Positions 33,300-43,195 are shown, counted from the stretch's first letter. The stretch: DNA of 64,000 nt from an uncultured Clostridia bacterium (GCA_934777505.1 CAKVNM010000001.1:1-64000), one strand, 5' to 3'. Notes: a model not told the origin generated them from the letters alone. Translations and numbers: made by a program.

Positions 33300-34109
33300 A
33301 TGGAACAAATCACAAGCGAAGAACTTTCAAAAATCAAGGCTTTTATTACAAGTTGCGATGATATGATAAATGGCAAATTTATCTTGGCAGACATCAAAAT
33401 TTTAAAGATACTCAACATGATTGCGTCTAGCGAGCCACTATATCGTTATATCCAAGAGTGCATGATTGATTTTAACTTTGAAAGAGAATATTCAAGGTCA
33501 CAAGTCAAAAATCGCATCAATAATGCAAACTTTACAGCACCAGACAACTCAAAAGCACTTGTAGCCATGGTGTTTTCGCTTTTGGTTGAGTTTGACAAAA
33601 AACATATTGATTTTTATCACTTTATCAATACAAACTTTGCAACTTTAACAAAGGGCGGAGAATATGAAAACTTTGCAAGGACTCTCTTAATTCCGTTTAG
33701 AGATGCCATTGCTAGTCGTTTTGGACTGATTGATGGTGGCGCTGTGAACACTCCAAAGGAACAAACTTCTCCTTTTGAAAAACGCCCTGAGCCGCAAGTT
33801 AGCGAAACACAAGAAGACCCAGAGCCAGAAGAACCAGCCGAAGACGAAGTTGTTTGGAAGAATATTGGCGTGCTTGTGGACAACGCAAGTTCAAACCTTA
33901 TGATTGACAGAAAAGTAAAAGGCGAAGCAAAAGAAAACAGTCTTTACACTTTGAAGACAATTAAATATGCAACAAAGTATAAAGACATGAGGCTTATCAG
34001 CGCTCTTGTTCTAGCGGTGGAAGTTATGACTGCAAAATCTCACACAATCAAGATTATTCTAAACGAAATCAAAAGTGAAATTCAAAAGTACTACGAACTT
34101 ATGAAATAA
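33300..34109 (+). CDS. Hypothetical protein with two helical domains and an acidic linker
   Basis: A 269-residue cytosolic protein that I do not recognise. Residues 1-150 are helical (ITSEELSKIKAFITSCDD, then ALVAMVFSLLVEFDKKH). A linker rich in Pro and Glu follows (about 155-190, with EDPEPEEPAEDE). Then comes a helical C-terminal domain beginning WKNIGVLVDNASSNL. No membrane segment or signal peptide. AAGGAACGG precedes the ATG. Its terminator lies inside the convergent ylbJ gene. Confidence 0.65.
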   Translation: MEQITSEELSKIKAFITSCDDMINGKFILADIKILKILNMIASSEPLYRYIQECMIDFNFEREYSRSQVKNRINNANFTAPDNSKALVAMVFSLLVEFDKKHIDFYHFINTNFATLTKGGEYENFARTLLIPFRDAIASRFGLIDGGAVNTPKEQTSPFEKRPEPQVSETQEDPEPEEPAEDEVVWKNIGVLVDNASSNLMIDRKVKGEAKENSLYTLKTIKYATKYKDMRLISALVLAVEVMTAKSHTIKIILNEIKSEIQKYYELMK

Positions 34110-35114
34110 TCACAAAAATATTAAACACAAAAGATAACAAATAACACAGGCAAATATTGTTTGTGTTATTTTTTGTGCAAAGTAAAATTTGGTGCTAACT
34201 TTGGCTTTGGTCAAAAAAGATAACGATTGTGCATGAATGCTCATTCCGCCAAATGTTATAACTCCACTGCAAATGGTGGTTTTTGTTATTAGCGGAATGG
34301 GAAGAGAAGTAAGTTCTTTGCAACCACGAGTAACTTCGATAATTCCAAAACTTAGACTATTCGCAACTTGTTTTAATCCTAGCGGAGAGAATATCAATTC
34401 CAAAAGTTTTTGCAAAGGAAGAATTATGTTGGTGTCGGCAAGAATATCTATAATCATATAGAACATTGCAACAAATCCACCAACAACCATAACTGACATA
34501 ATAGAGTTTGTCATAACTCTTGATAGCATGGTGGAGTAATCGGTTGGCTTAGATTTGTCCATTTTGTTTTCGTCATTGCTGGCGTATGCTTTCCTAAACA
34601 AAATGCCGTTTAGGATTGCACTTAAAATATGAGAAGCATATAAAATATAGCCAAGACGAATATCGCCAAGCATAATTGCTCCCACTGTGCCGATAATAAA
34701 TAGTGGCCCACTTGTTGAACAAAAGGTTGTTAACTTGTTGGCTTGCCTAGACGATATCACTCCGTTTTCGTAAAAGTCGCTAATTAGTTTTGCCCCAACG
34801 GGATAGCCAGAGATAATGCTCATGCCAAAGATGTAGCCCGAACACCTTGGAGCGTTAAATAGCAGTTTGTTAACTTTTTCAAACTTGCCAAAAAACTTGT
34901 CCAAACTTTTTAATTCAGTTAAAAGTTTTGTAATAACAAAAAACGGGAAAAGACTAGGCAACACACAACTAACCCATATAACAAGTCCGTTATAGCAAGA
35001 GTTGATATATTTTGCGGGATTAATTATGAGCATTGCGGTTAATAAAATTAAAAATGCAGATGTTATTAAAATAGAAAAATTTACTTTTTTGCTTTGTGTA
35101 ATTGCATTATTCAT
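34110..35114 (-). CDS. ylbJ: Sporulation membrane protein YlbJ
   Basis: A 334-residue membrane protein with about eight helices. SCVLPSLFPFFV near residue 46, GMSIISGYPVGAKLI and FCSTSGPLFIIGTVG are the signature loops of the YlbJ/nucleoside-recognition family. In Bacillus ylbJ is expressed in the mother cell and is needed for spore cortex formation, so this supports a spore-forming ancestry. The start has no ribosome site; TATAAT lies 8 nt before the ATG on the minus strand, near-leaderless. It is divergent from the patatin gene with only 33 bp between. Confidence 0.88.
   Translation of the reverse strand: MNNAITQSKKVNFSILITSAFLILLTAMLIINPAKYINSCYNGLVIWVSCVLPSLFPFFVITKLLTELKSLDKFFGKFEKVNKLLFNAPRCSGYIFGMSIISGYPVGAKLISDFYENGVISSRQANKLTTFCSTSGPLFIIGTVGAIMLGDIRLGYILYASHILSAILNGILFRKAYASNDENKMDKSKPTDYSTMLSRVMTNSIMSVMVVGGFVAMFYMIIDILADTNIILPLQKLLELIFSPLGLKQVANSLSFGIIEVTRGCKELTSLPIPLITKTTICSGVITFGGMSIHAQSLSFLTKAKVSTKFYFAQKITQTIFACVICYLLCLIFL
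34140..34174 (+). terminator. Plus-strand terminator inside the ylbJ coding end
   Basis: AATAACACA/TGTGTTATT hairpin with TTTTTT serves the plus-strand hypothetical gene ending at 34109, although it lies within the convergent ylbJ coding sequence. Confidence 0.65.
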
Positions 35115-35122
35115 TGTATAGT

Positions 35123-35128
35123 ATTATA
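35123..35128 (-). promoter_or_regulatory. -10 box of ylbJ
   Basis: TATAAT on the minus strand, 8 nt before the ylbJ ATG. It lies in the palindrome-like GTATAGTATTATAC (35116-35129), which may also carry the plus-strand promoter of the patatin gene. Confidence 0.5.
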
Positions 35129-35147
35129 CTTAGTTAACGGAGAGAAT

Positions 35148-35981
35148 ATGAAACAACAAAACGGCAAACCTTTAAAAATTGGTCTAGCACTAGGAGGCGG
35201 AGCAGCACTTGGCTTTGCTCATATTGGAGTAATCAAAGTTTTGCAGGAAAATGGCATAAATATCGACTATGTTGCAGGCACTTCCATGGGGTCTGTTATT
35301 GGCTCGCTTTTTGCTTGCGGAATGACTGTTGATAAAATGCTTGAAGCAGTCAAAACTTTTGATATCAAAAAAATCACAAAACTTAATGGTTTTAGGATTA
35401 TAAAGGAAGGACTTTATAACACCGAACGATTGGAAGAATACATCGAAACATTGGCAAACACCAAACTTGTTGAACAAACAAAAATTCCGTTTAGATGCAA
35501 TGCTGTTGATTTGTACACTGGCAAAGAATATGTTTTCAAAAGCGGTAGTTTGGGTCAGGCAGTTCGGGCTAGCAGTGCAATTCCGGGGTTGTTTAAACCA
35601 GTTAGAAAAGATAATATGCTACTTGTTGACGGCGGTGTTGTTAACAATATTCCATTTAATATTGCAAAACAAATGGGTGCTGATTTCGTTATAGCAGTTG
35701 ATGTATGCCCAAAGTATGTTAAAAAGGAAAAGATTAGCAATATTGTCGAAGTTATAACCAACTCGTTTGGACTAATTCAAAACAAGCACGAACTTGCACG
35801 CCGAGCAGAACTTAAACAAGTTGGCTTTGTGCTAGAAATCTCGTCAACCAGAAATGAGCAAGATTATTCGTTGGAAGCCATGAATAGTGCTTATGAACTT
35901 GGAGTTGAAATCACGCAGAAAAACATTCTAAAACTCAAAAGAGCCATCACAAAACGCAAAAAAGAACTTGGAAAGGTTTAG
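35148..35981 (+). CDS. Patatin-like phospholipase (RssA/YlbK type)
   Basis: A 277-residue serine lipid hydrolase. The oxyanion motif is LALGGGAALGFAHIG (about 13-27), the nucleophile motif GTSMG (Ser about residue 48) and the catalytic Asp lies in LVDGGVVNN. The Ser-Asp dyad is intact. No signal peptide, so it acts inside the cell, probably on membrane phospholipids. The ATG at 35148 follows GGAGAG; an earlier in-frame start overlaps ylbJ. In Bacillus the ylbJ and ylbK genes are neighbours too, here divergent. Confidence 0.88.
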   Translation: MKQQNGKPLKIGLALGGGAALGFAHIGVIKVLQENGINIDYVAGTSMGSVIGSLFACGMTVDKMLEAVKTFDIKKITKLNGFRIIKEGLYNTERLEEYIETLANTKLVEQTKIPFRCNAVDLYTGKEYVFKSGSLGQAVRASSAIPGLFKPVRKDNMLLVDGGVVNNIPFNIAKQMGADFVIAVDVCPKYVKKEKISNIVEVITNSFGLIQNKHELARRAELKQVGFVLEISSTRNEQDYSLEAMNSAYELGVEITQKNILKLKRAITKRKKELGKV

Positions 35982-36006
35982 AAAAATAATATTTGAAAAA
36001 AATTAT

Positions 36007-36035
36007 AGACAAAATATTCTAAAAAATATATAATA
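36007..36035 (+). promoter_or_regulatory. Promoter of ackA
   Basis: TAGACA, 17-bp spacer, TATAAT. A leader of about 20 nt with AGGAG follows. Confidence 0.65.
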
Positions 36036-36062
36036 GACTTAGTAAAAATTTTAGGAGAAGTT

Positions 36063-37268
36063 ATGAAAGTACTCGTAGTAAACGCTGGAAGTTCAAGTTT
36101 GAAATATCAACTTCTTGATATGGACACAGAAGAAGTGCTTGCCAAAGGCAATGCCGAAAGAATTGGACTAGACAAATCATTTTTAAAACACAAAGCAAAA
36201 GGTCTTGAAACGATTATCGAAAAAGACCTTCCAAATCACGCAGTTGCAATCAATCTTATTTTGTCAACACTTTGCGACCCACAAATTGGTGTTATTCACG
36301 ACATCAAGGAAATTGATGCATTCGGTCACAGAGTTGTTTCTGGTGGCGAAAAATATTGTGAATCATGCTTGGTTAACAAAGAAATCGTCAAGGATTTGAA
36401 AAATCTTGTTGATTTTGCACCACTTCACGCAATTCCAAATGCAGCAGGAATTGAAGGTTGCATGGCTTGTGCACCAGATATTCCAAATGTTGCAGTGTTC
36501 GACACAGCATTTTTGTCGACAATGCCAGAAAAAGCATATTTGTATGCTTTGCCAATGGAATTATATCGTGACTACAAGGTTAGAAGATATGGTGCTCACG
36601 GCACATCGCACAAGTTTGTTGGACAAATGCTAGCAGACTATATCGGCAAGCCTTTTGACAAGTGCAAACTTATCACTTGCCACCTTGGTAATGGCTCTTC
36701 AATCACCGCAATCAAGAACGGAAAGTGTGTTGATACTTCTATGGGTATGACACCACTTGAAGGCATGATTATGGGAACAAGAGCAGGCGACCTTGACGCA
36801 AATATTTTGAATTTTGTTGCAAAGAAAAAAGGTTGGTCACTCCAAAGAGTAACCGAAATGCTTAACAAGGAAAGTGGACTTCTTGGAATTAGCGAAGTTT
36901 CAAGTGACATGAGAGATTTGCTAGAAGCGATTGACAAAGGCAATCATCAAGCAAAACTTGCACTAGATATGCTCGCTTACAGAGTAAAAAAATATATTGG
37001 TGCATACTATGCAGCAATGAACGGTGTTGACGCAATTTGCTTTACGGCAGGCGTTGGCGAAAACACACCAGAACTAAGAGAAATTGTTTTGACCGACATG
37101 GAAAATCTTGGAATTGAGTTTGACAAAAAAGCCAACTACTCAGTGCCTCGTGGTCAAGCAGGAAAAATCAGCACCGATTGTAGCAAAGTTCAAGTTTATG
37201 TTATTCCAACAAACGAAGAACTTGCAATCGCAAGAGAAACAGTTGATGTTTTGGCTAAAAAACAATAA
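36063..37268 (+). CDS. ackA: Acetate kinase
   Basis: A 401-residue ATP:acetate phosphotransferase of the ASKHA superfamily. It begins LVVNAGSSSLKYQL (ADENOSINE/PHOSPHATE 1 region), has VFDTAFLSTMP, YGAHGTSHKFV with its catalytic His, CHLGNGSSI, MGTRAGDLD and FTAGVGENTPELR. All catalytic residues are present and the length is normal. It makes ATP and acetate from acetyl phosphate, a main energy step in fermenters. The partner pta is not in the window. In many Clostridia it precedes rpmF, as here. Confidence 0.97.
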   Translation: MKVLVVNAGSSSLKYQLLDMDTEEVLAKGNAERIGLDKSFLKHKAKGLETIIEKDLPNHAVAINLILSTLCDPQIGVIHDIKEIDAFGHRVVSGGEKYCESCLVNKEIVKDLKNLVDFAPLHAIPNAAGIEGCMACAPDIPNVAVFDTAFLSTMPEKAYLYALPMELYRDYKVRRYGAHGTSHKFVGQMLADYIGKPFDKCKLITCHLGNGSSITAIKNGKCVDTSMGMTPLEGMIMGTRAGDLDANILNFVAKKKGWSLQRVTEMLNKESGLLGISEVSSDMRDLLEAIDKGNHQAKLALDMLAYRVKKYIGAYYAAMNGVDAICFTAGVGENTPELREIVLTDMENLGIEFDKKANYSVPRGQAGKISTDCSKVQVYVIPTNEELAIARETVDVLAKKQ

Positions 37269-37274
37269 AAGTGA

Positions 37275-37303
37275 TTGACAACATCAAAAAAAAGTTATAT
37301 AAT
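37275..37303 (+). promoter_or_regulatory. Consensus promoter of rpmF
   Basis: TTGACA, 17-bp spacer, TATAAT: a perfect sigma-A match, consistent with high ribosomal protein expression. Confidence 0.85.
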
Positions 37304-37353
37304 CACTTAGTTAATGAAAAAAATAACCTAAAATAATAGGAGGTTCTTACAAT

Positions 37354-37554
37354 ATGGCAGTTCCAAAGGAGAAAGTTTCAAGAGCAAGACGCGATAAAAG
37401 ACGCGCAAGCAACTGGAAAGTTTCAGCACCTTCAATGACAGAATGTCCTCATTGTCATGAAATGAAACAACCACACAAAGTTTGTAAAAAGTGTGGATAC
37501 TACGATGGCGTAGAAGTTATCAGCATGCAAAAGGAAGAAAAGAAGGCTAAGTAA
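37354..37554 (+). CDS. rpmF: Ribosomal protein bL32
   Basis: A 66-residue protein beginning MAVPKEKVSRARRDKRRA, the usual bL32 N-terminus. Zinc ligands are in the CPHC and CKKC pairs, about residues 28-31 and 41-44, so this is the zinc-binding (C+) form. A C-terminal tail of acidic and basic residues extends a little beyond the common length. AGGAGG precedes the ATG. Conserved neighbour of plsX. Confidence 0.95.
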   Translation: MAVPKEKVSRARRDKRRASNWKVSAPSMTECPHCHEMKQPHKVCKKCGYYDGVEVISMQKEEKKAK

Positions 37555-37579
37555 TTTTCTTGAAATAGTAGTTGAAAAG

Positions 37580-37603
37580 GCAGAGTTTTTCTCTGCTTTT
37601 TTT
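37580..37603 (+). terminator. Terminator after rpmF
   Basis: GCAGAG/CTCTGC hairpin with a TTTTT loop and seven T. Confidence 0.85.
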
Positions 37604-37707
37604 GTGCTGATATTATTAGCAAATGAATTTTGTTTTTTTTATTGATTAAACAAAAAATTTGTTATATAATAACAATAGATTAAATTTAACTGTATTTGGA
37701 GAAAATC

Positions 37708-38748
37708 ATGAAAGTAGTAATAGATGCTTTTGGTGGCGACAACGCTCCAAAAGAGATAATAAAAGGTGCAATTTTGGCACTAAACGAGTTTAAGGACTTA
37801 ACAATAGTTCTTAGCGGAAATCAAGAGATTATTAACACCGAAATAAGTAATCTAAAAACCGAAAAAGAGTATGCAAATTTTGACGAGTCAAGACTAGAAA
37901 TTTTGCACGCAACCGAAGTTATCACAAACTTTGACAAGCCAACCGAAGTTATTAGAACAAAAAAAGATAGTTCGCTTGTTAAGGCACTCGATTTGTTAAA
38001 GCAGGACGAAGATGTTATTGCAGTTATTTCAGCAGGAAGCACGGGCGCTGTTTTGACTGGCGGATTTATGAAAATCGGCAGACTAAAAGGACTTTCTCGT
38101 CCAGCACTTTGCCCAGCAATTCCAACACTCAGTGGCAAGCCTGTAATCTTGATTGATTGCGGTGCAAACATGGATTGCAAGCCAGTAAACTTGCTACACT
38201 TTGCGGTTATGGGCTCAAATTACTACAAGGCTATGTTTGGCGAAGAAAATCCAAAAGTAGCACTTTTGTCGGTTGGAACGGAAGACGAAAAGGGCAACGA
38301 ACTTGTTAAAAAAACATTCCCACACATGAAAGATTTGCCAATAAATTTTGTTGGAAATATGGAAGCAAGAGATTTTTTGTCGGGCGACTATCAAGTTGTT
38401 GTTAGTGATGGATTTGCTGGTAACACTTTGCTAAAATCCACAGAAGGAGCGGTGCTTGGCATTGTAAAACTTTTAAAAGACACTCTAAAATCTGGCTCGC
38501 TATCAACAAAAGTTGGTGGAATGTTAATCAAAAAACCACTCAAAAAAATGCTCAAACAGTTTGATTATTCCAACCATGGTGGTTCGCCATTCTTGGGACT
38601 AAAAAAGACGGTTATCAAGGCTCACGGCTCGTCAAAAGCAAAGAGCATTTGCGAATGTGTTAGACAGGCAGTTATGCTGAAAAATTCCAACTGCAATGAG
38701 TTGATTGAAAAAGAAATTTCTTCCCTTAACATTAATTTGGAAGACTAA
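37708..38748 (+). CDS. plsX: Phosphate acyltransferase PlsX
   Basis: A 346-residue enzyme that makes acyl-phosphate from acyl-ACP for phospholipid synthesis. It begins KVVIDAFGGDNAPKEI, has AVISAGSTGAVLTGG, ALLSVGTEDEKGNEL, VVVSDGFAGNTLLKS and SPFLGLKKTVIKAHGSS. GGAG lies 7 nt before the ATG at 37708. It is followed by rnc after 12 nt; the acpP gene that usually sits between them is missing, so the acyl carrier gene must be elsewhere. Confidence 0.96.
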   Translation: MKVVIDAFGGDNAPKEIIKGAILALNEFKDLTIVLSGNQEIINTEISNLKTEKEYANFDESRLEILHATEVITNFDKPTEVIRTKKDSSLVKALDLLKQDEDVIAVISAGSTGAVLTGGFMKIGRLKGLSRPALCPAIPTLSGKPVILIDCGANMDCKPVNLLHFAVMGSNYYKAMFGEENPKVALLSVGTEDEKGNELVKKTFPHMKDLPINFVGNMEARDFLSGDYQVVVSDGFAGNTLLKSTEGAVLGIVKLLKDTLKSGSLSTKVGGMLIKKPLKKMLKQFDYSNHGGSPFLGLKKTVIKAHGSSKAKSICECVRQAVMLKNSNCNELIEKEISSLNINLED

Positions 38749-38760
38749 AAAAGAGTGAAT

Positions 38761-39429
38761 ATGAATATTGAAAGAATAAAACAAAATTTGGGCGTAGAAT
38801 TTAAAAATGACGAACTTTTAACTGTTGCTTTCACGCATAGTTCTTATGCAAATTCTCACCATGTTCGTAGCAACGAAAGATTGGAATTTTTAGGCGACAG
38901 TATTTTGAATTTTGTTACGACCGATTTTTTGATAAAAAATTTTAGTGAAGAAGAAGGCTATCTTTCCAAACTAAAAGCCTACTTGGTTTCGGCTGACAGT
39001 TTGAGTGAAATAATCGACAAACTCGATGTAATCAAAGAACTTAGTCATGGCAATTTTAACGCTCACAGTAGTAAAAATGTCATGTGCGACTTGTTTGAAT
39101 CCATTGTCGGGGCAATATATCTTGATAGCGGATTTGAGAGTGCAAAAAAGTTTATTTATGACAAATTAGGCCTTGAAACAAAAAGTGTTTTGCAAAGGTT
39201 TAATCAGGTTGACGACTATAAAACTAAGTTGCAGGAAATAGTGCAAAAAGACGGCAAAAACACCATTGAATATGTGCTAACAAACAAGCAAGGCAGTGGC
39301 GAAAATCAAACATATACAATAACGCTTAAAATTGGTGGCGAAGTTGTCTGCACAAACACTTCAAAATCCAAACGACAAGCAGAAATTTTGTGTGCAAAAC
39401 AGGCTTGTGAAAATTTAAAAAAGTGGTAA
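38761..39429 (+). CDS. rnc: Ribonuclease III
   Basis: A 222-residue double-strand-specific RNase. The catalytic signature is NERLEFLGDSIL (about 38-49) with the metal-binding Glu and Asp; a second acidic site is DLFESIVGAIYLD (about 115-127). The C-terminal double-stranded RNA-binding domain begins DYKTKLQEIVQ. The start is taken at the ATG at 38761; a GTG two codons earlier is possible. It processes rRNA. In Firmicutes it lies upstream of smc, as here. Confidence 0.95.
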   Translation: MNIERIKQNLGVEFKNDELLTVAFTHSSYANSHHVRSNERLEFLGDSILNFVTTDFLIKNFSEEEGYLSKLKAYLVSADSLSEIIDKLDVIKELSHGNFNAHSSKNVMCDLFESIVGAIYLDSGFESAKKFIYDKLGLETKSVLQRFNQVDDYKTKLQEIVQKDGKNTIEYVLTNKQGSGENQTYTITLKIGGEVVCTNTSKSKRQAEILCAKQACENLKKW

Positions 39430-39433
39430 AAAT

Positions 39434-39472
39434 AAAAGCAAATTTTGGCAAAACAAATTTTGCTTTTTTTTT
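39434..39472 (+). terminator. Terminator after rnc
   Basis: AAAAGCAAA with TTTGCTTTT around an A/T-rich loop, ending in nine T. Confidence 0.65.
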
Positions 39473-39481
39473 GTTTTGTAC

Positions 39482-39510
39482 TTGTTAAATTATTATATCT
39501 ATGATATAAT
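39482..39510 (+). promoter_or_regulatory. Promoter of smc
   Basis: TTGTTA, 17-bp spacer and TATAAT with an extended TGA before it. Confidence 0.65.
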
Positions 39511-39542
39511 AAATTCGACTATTTTAATTGGAGAACAAAATT

Positions 39543-42500
39543 TTGAACTTAAAAAGAATAGAATTACAGGGATTTAAGTCGTTTGCCGACAAAACAGTTG
39601 TTGATTTCGTTGGTGGAATTACAGCCATTGTTGGGCCAAACGGTTGCGGAAAAAGTAATGTTGCCGATGCAATTAGATGGGTACTTGGAGAGCAAAGTAG
39701 CAAACTTTTGCGTGGAACAAGTATGCAAGATGTAATCTTTAACGGAACGGAAAAAAGAAAGTCACTTTCTTACTGCGAAGTTAGCATGGTTCTCGACAAC
39801 ACCGAAAGATTGATTGATATTCCTTATGACGAAATTTGCATTACTCGTAAACTTTATCGTTCGGGAGAAAGTGAATATTTGATTAACAAAAACACTTGTC
39901 GTTTGGCTGATATTAGAGATATTTTGCACGATAGTGGAATTGGTCGTGACGGCTACTCAATTATTGGACAGGGTAAGGTTGAAGAAATCGTTTCGTCCAA
40001 GCCAGAAAACAGGCGTAGCATTTTTGAAGAAACCGCTGGAATTTCCAAGTTTAAGTATAAGAAAATCGAAGCCGAACGAAGACTTGCCAGAACTCGTGAC
40101 AATCTTAGTCGTGTAAACGATATTTTGCTTGAAATCGACAGGCAGTTGAAGCCACTAAGACAACAAGCCGAGACTGCAAAAAAATATCTCGACTTTAAGG
40201 AAAAATTGAAGTCATACGAAGTTAATAACTATGTTTATAACTACGAAAATGCCGAAAATAACAAAAAAGTTATCAACGACAGAATTAATGCTTTAACCGA
40301 AGAAAGCGACAGCAAGCAAAAAGAATTAACTTCAACAATCGAAAAATATAATAGCAACATGAACGAAATCAACAAGATTGACGAAAACATGAAGTCGTTA
40401 TATAGCCAAACAACCGACTTGAAAGTAGCACTTGAAAAATCATCTGGCGAAACAAATGTTTATCGTGAAAGATTACTTCTTTTAAAAGAGCAAGCCGAAA
40501 AGTTTAAACAAGATTTGCTCAAAGAACAACAGAATATCGAAAATATCGAAAATTCTTTAAAACAAAAAACTAGCAAGAAGCAACAAAACGAAATTGATAT
40601 CGAATCACTAAATGTTGAATCACAAAAGATTAGCGAAAAATATCTTGCAATCGTTGACGAATTAACAAAGAGCGAAGACGAAGCCGAAGAAAATCAACAA
40701 CTCATGATTAGTGCACTTGATAAACTTTCGGACATTAAGGCAGATATTTCAAAACTCAACGCCGAAAGAGAAAATGCTCTTGACAGGCAAGCGGTCGTAA
40801 TCTCGCAAAAGCGTTCAACCGAAGAAAAACTTGAAAGTTTAAATCAAGAACTTTTGAATGCAAACAGTCAACTAGCCAACTTTTCAGCAATGAAAGAGTC
40901 TAGTAGTGCAAAGTTGAAACAAAATCAAAACGACTATCTTTTGTTTTCCAATCAAGTGAACGATGCTCAAACCGAAGTTCTAAATTTGAACTCCACAATC
41001 GCATCTTTGGACGCAAGACATAAAATGCTTGTTGATATGCAAAAGAACTATGACGGCTTTAACGGGGCAGTAAAAATCTTGCTTCAAAGACTAGAAAACA
41101 GCGCTCCACTTAAACAAAATATTGTTGGTGTTGTGGCTTCGCTTATGACCGTTCCAAAGCAGTACGAAACCGCTATTGAAATGGCTCTTGGTTCGCAAGT
41201 TCAAAACATCGTAACCGAAAACGAAGACAATGCAAAACTACTTATTAAGTACTTGAAAGATAACAGTCTTGGCAGAGCAACTTTCTTGCCAATTACTTCA
41301 ATGCGAGCAAGAAATCTTAACAATTACCTTAACGAAATCCGTTCGCAAAAAGGCTCTTATGGCATTGCTAGCGAGTTGATTTCGTTCGACAAGCACCTAT
41401 CCAATGTCTTTGAAAACTTGCTTGGTGGAACAGTTATTGTTGATAACCTTGTAACCGCAGTAGAACTTGCAAAACGCACAAGATATGGCTTTAAAATTGT
41501 AACCTTGGACGGCGATGTTATCAACCCACAAGGTTCAATCACTGGCGGTAGCAAAAAATATTCTGCAAGCAGTGTTGTCGGCAGAGATAGAGAGATTGAA
41601 GACATCGAAAAGCAACTTGAAAGCCTAAAACTTCAACTTGCCGAAACAAATAGAACTTTGCAGTCGTCAAAACAAAAACTTGCTGAACTCAAACAAGAAC
41701 AAGAAGTTCTGCTTGACCAAAGTCACACTGCCGAAATCAATTATGTTAAGTGTGCCGAAAATAAGCAAAGCCTTGACGAAACTATTGATTCACTCACTCA
41801 AACAATCGAGTCGTTAAATCAAGAAAATTCCGCTTTGACTGCAAAATTAAAAGCCATCGACCTTAGTCTAAACCAAACAGACCAAGCAAAAAATAGCATT
41901 AATTCCAACAAGTCAAACGCAGATGAAAGCCTTGCAAAAAGGCAACAAAAGTTTGAAAACTTGAAGCGTGAGCGTGACGAATACAACACAAAAGTGCTAG
42001 ATGTAAAAGTCAAAATTGCGTCTTTAAAGAGTGAAATTGCTAGCATTGACGAAGATATTGAAAGACTAAAACTAGAACGAGAAGACGCTTTGACAAACGC
42101 AGACCAAATCAGTGAATATATTGCTCAAAATGCAAAAACAATTCAGTCCGCTGAACAAATTATCAGTGCAAAAACACAGGATAGCAAGTACCAAGAAATC
42201 AACACAAAACTTGAAAATATCAACAACAAACTTGCTCATCTTGACGACTATAAGTTGTCTTTGCAAAAAGACTTGAAAACCTTGGACGAGAACAGAATGC
42301 TTCTTCAATCAAAGATTGGCAAGTTGCAAGACAAAGTGTTCCAAGAAAACTTGAACCTATCAAAAATTGGCACGGAACTTGAAAATATGCAAGCAAGAGT
42401 TTGGGAAGATTATGGCTTAACTTATGCAACAGCAGTTGACTATAAGATTGAAAACTATGACCTTCAAGACGGCTTGAAACAAGCAAACATTTTTAAGCGA

Positions 42501-43151
42501 GAAATCGACAAACTTGGCTATGTCAATGTTAACGCTATTGAAGATAGTAAGTTGCAAGAAGAACGCTACAACGAACTTTCTATTCAAAACGATGACCTAT
42601 TAAAAGCCGAAGCAGACTTGACAAAAATCATCAGCGAACTTGAAACCGAAATGACAACCAGATTTGCTAACGCCTTTAATATCGTTAATCAAAACTTTGG
42701 AAAAGTGTTCAAGGAACTATTTGGCGGTGGCAGAGCAGAACTTGTTTTAACCGAAGCCGAAAGTGGCAATCCACTTGAACAAGGCGTTGATATTATCGCC
42801 GAACCACCGGGCAAAAAACTTCAAAACATCACATTGCTTTCTGGTGGTGAAAAAGCCTTGACTGCGATTGCGATTTTGTTCTCAATCTTAAAGTTAAGAC
42901 CAATGCCTTTCGTTTTGCTAGACGAAATTGAAGCCGCTCTTGACGAAGCCAATGTTGGAAGATTTGCAAAGTACTTGCAAAGATTTTCGAGTGAAACTCA
43001 ATTTATCGTTATCACTCACAGAAAGCCAACAATGGAACTTGCCGACAGTTTGTATGGTGTTACTATGCAAGAAAAAGGTGTTTCAAAAATCGTTAGCGTT
43101 AAACTTAGTGATGCGATTGACGGCGAGAGCAAACAGTCAGTTGGTGCATAA
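39543..43151 (+). CDS. smc: Chromosome partition protein SMC
   Basis: A 1202-residue SMC ATPase. The N-terminal head has Walker A GPNGCGKSNVADAIRW near residue 32. Long coiled coils (about 165-500 and 680-1010) flank the hinge (about 510-670, FNGAVKILLQ to VIVDNLVTAVELA). The C-terminal head has the signature LLSGGEKALTAIA and Walker B FVLLDEIEAALDEA. The real start is the TTG at 39543 (MNLKRIELQGFKSF), 9 nt after GGAG; the longer frame from 39528 would start inside that ribosome site. It organises and separates chromosomes with ScpAB, which are not in the window. Confidence 0.97.
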   Translation: MNLKRIELQGFKSFADKTVVDFVGGITAIVGPNGCGKSNVADAIRWVLGEQSSKLLRGTSMQDVIFNGTEKRKSLSYCEVSMVLDNTERLIDIPYDEICITRKLYRSGESEYLINKNTCRLADIRDILHDSGIGRDGYSIIGQGKVEEIVSSKPENRRSIFEETAGISKFKYKKIEAERRLARTRDNLSRVNDILLEIDRQLKPLRQQAETAKKYLDFKEKLKSYEVNNYVYNYENAENNKKVINDRINALTEESDSKQKELTSTIEKYNSNMNEINKIDENMKSLYSQTTDLKVALEKSSGETNVYRERLLLLKEQAEKFKQDLLKEQQNIENIENSLKQKTSKKQQNEIDIESLNVESQKISEKYLAIVDELTKSEDEAEENQQLMISALDKLSDIKADISKLNAERENALDRQAVVISQKRSTEEKLESLNQELLNANSQLANFSAMKESSSAKLKQNQNDYLLFSNQVNDAQTEVLNLNSTIASLDARHKMLVDMQKNYDGFNGAVKILLQRLENSAPLKQNIVGVVASLMTVPKQYETAIEMALGSQVQNIVTENEDNAKLLIKYLKDNSLGRATFLPITSMRARNLNNYLNEIRSQKGSYGIASELISFDKHLSNVFENLLGGTVIVDNLVTAVELAKRTRYGFKIVTLDGDVINPQGSITGGSKKYSASSVVGRDREIEDIEKQLESLKLQLAETNRTLQSSKQKLAELKQEQEVLLDQSHTAEINYVKCAENKQSLDETIDSLTQTIESLNQENSALTAKLKAIDLSLNQTDQAKNSINSNKSNADESLAKRQQKFENLKRERDEYNTKVLDVKVKIASLKSEIASIDEDIERLKLEREDALTNADQISEYIAQNAKTIQSAEQIISAKTQDSKYQEINTKLENINNKLAHLDDYKLSLQKDLKTLDENRMLLQSKIGKLQDKVFQENLNLSKIGTELENMQARVWEDYGLTYATAVDYKIENYDLQDGLKQANIFKREIDKLGYVNVNAIEDSKLQEERYNELSIQNDDLLKAEADLTKIISELETEMTTRFANAFNIVNQNFGKVFKELFGGGRAELVLTEAESGNPLEQGVDIIAEPPGKKLQNITLLSGGEKALTAIAILFSILKLRPMPFVLLDEIEAALDEANVGRFAKYLQRFSSETQFIVITHRKPTMELADSLYGVTMQEKGVSKIVSVKLSDAIDGESKQSVGA

Positions 43152-43195
43152 AAACCTTAAAAAATCACAAAAATATTAAAAAATAAGGAGAAAAT

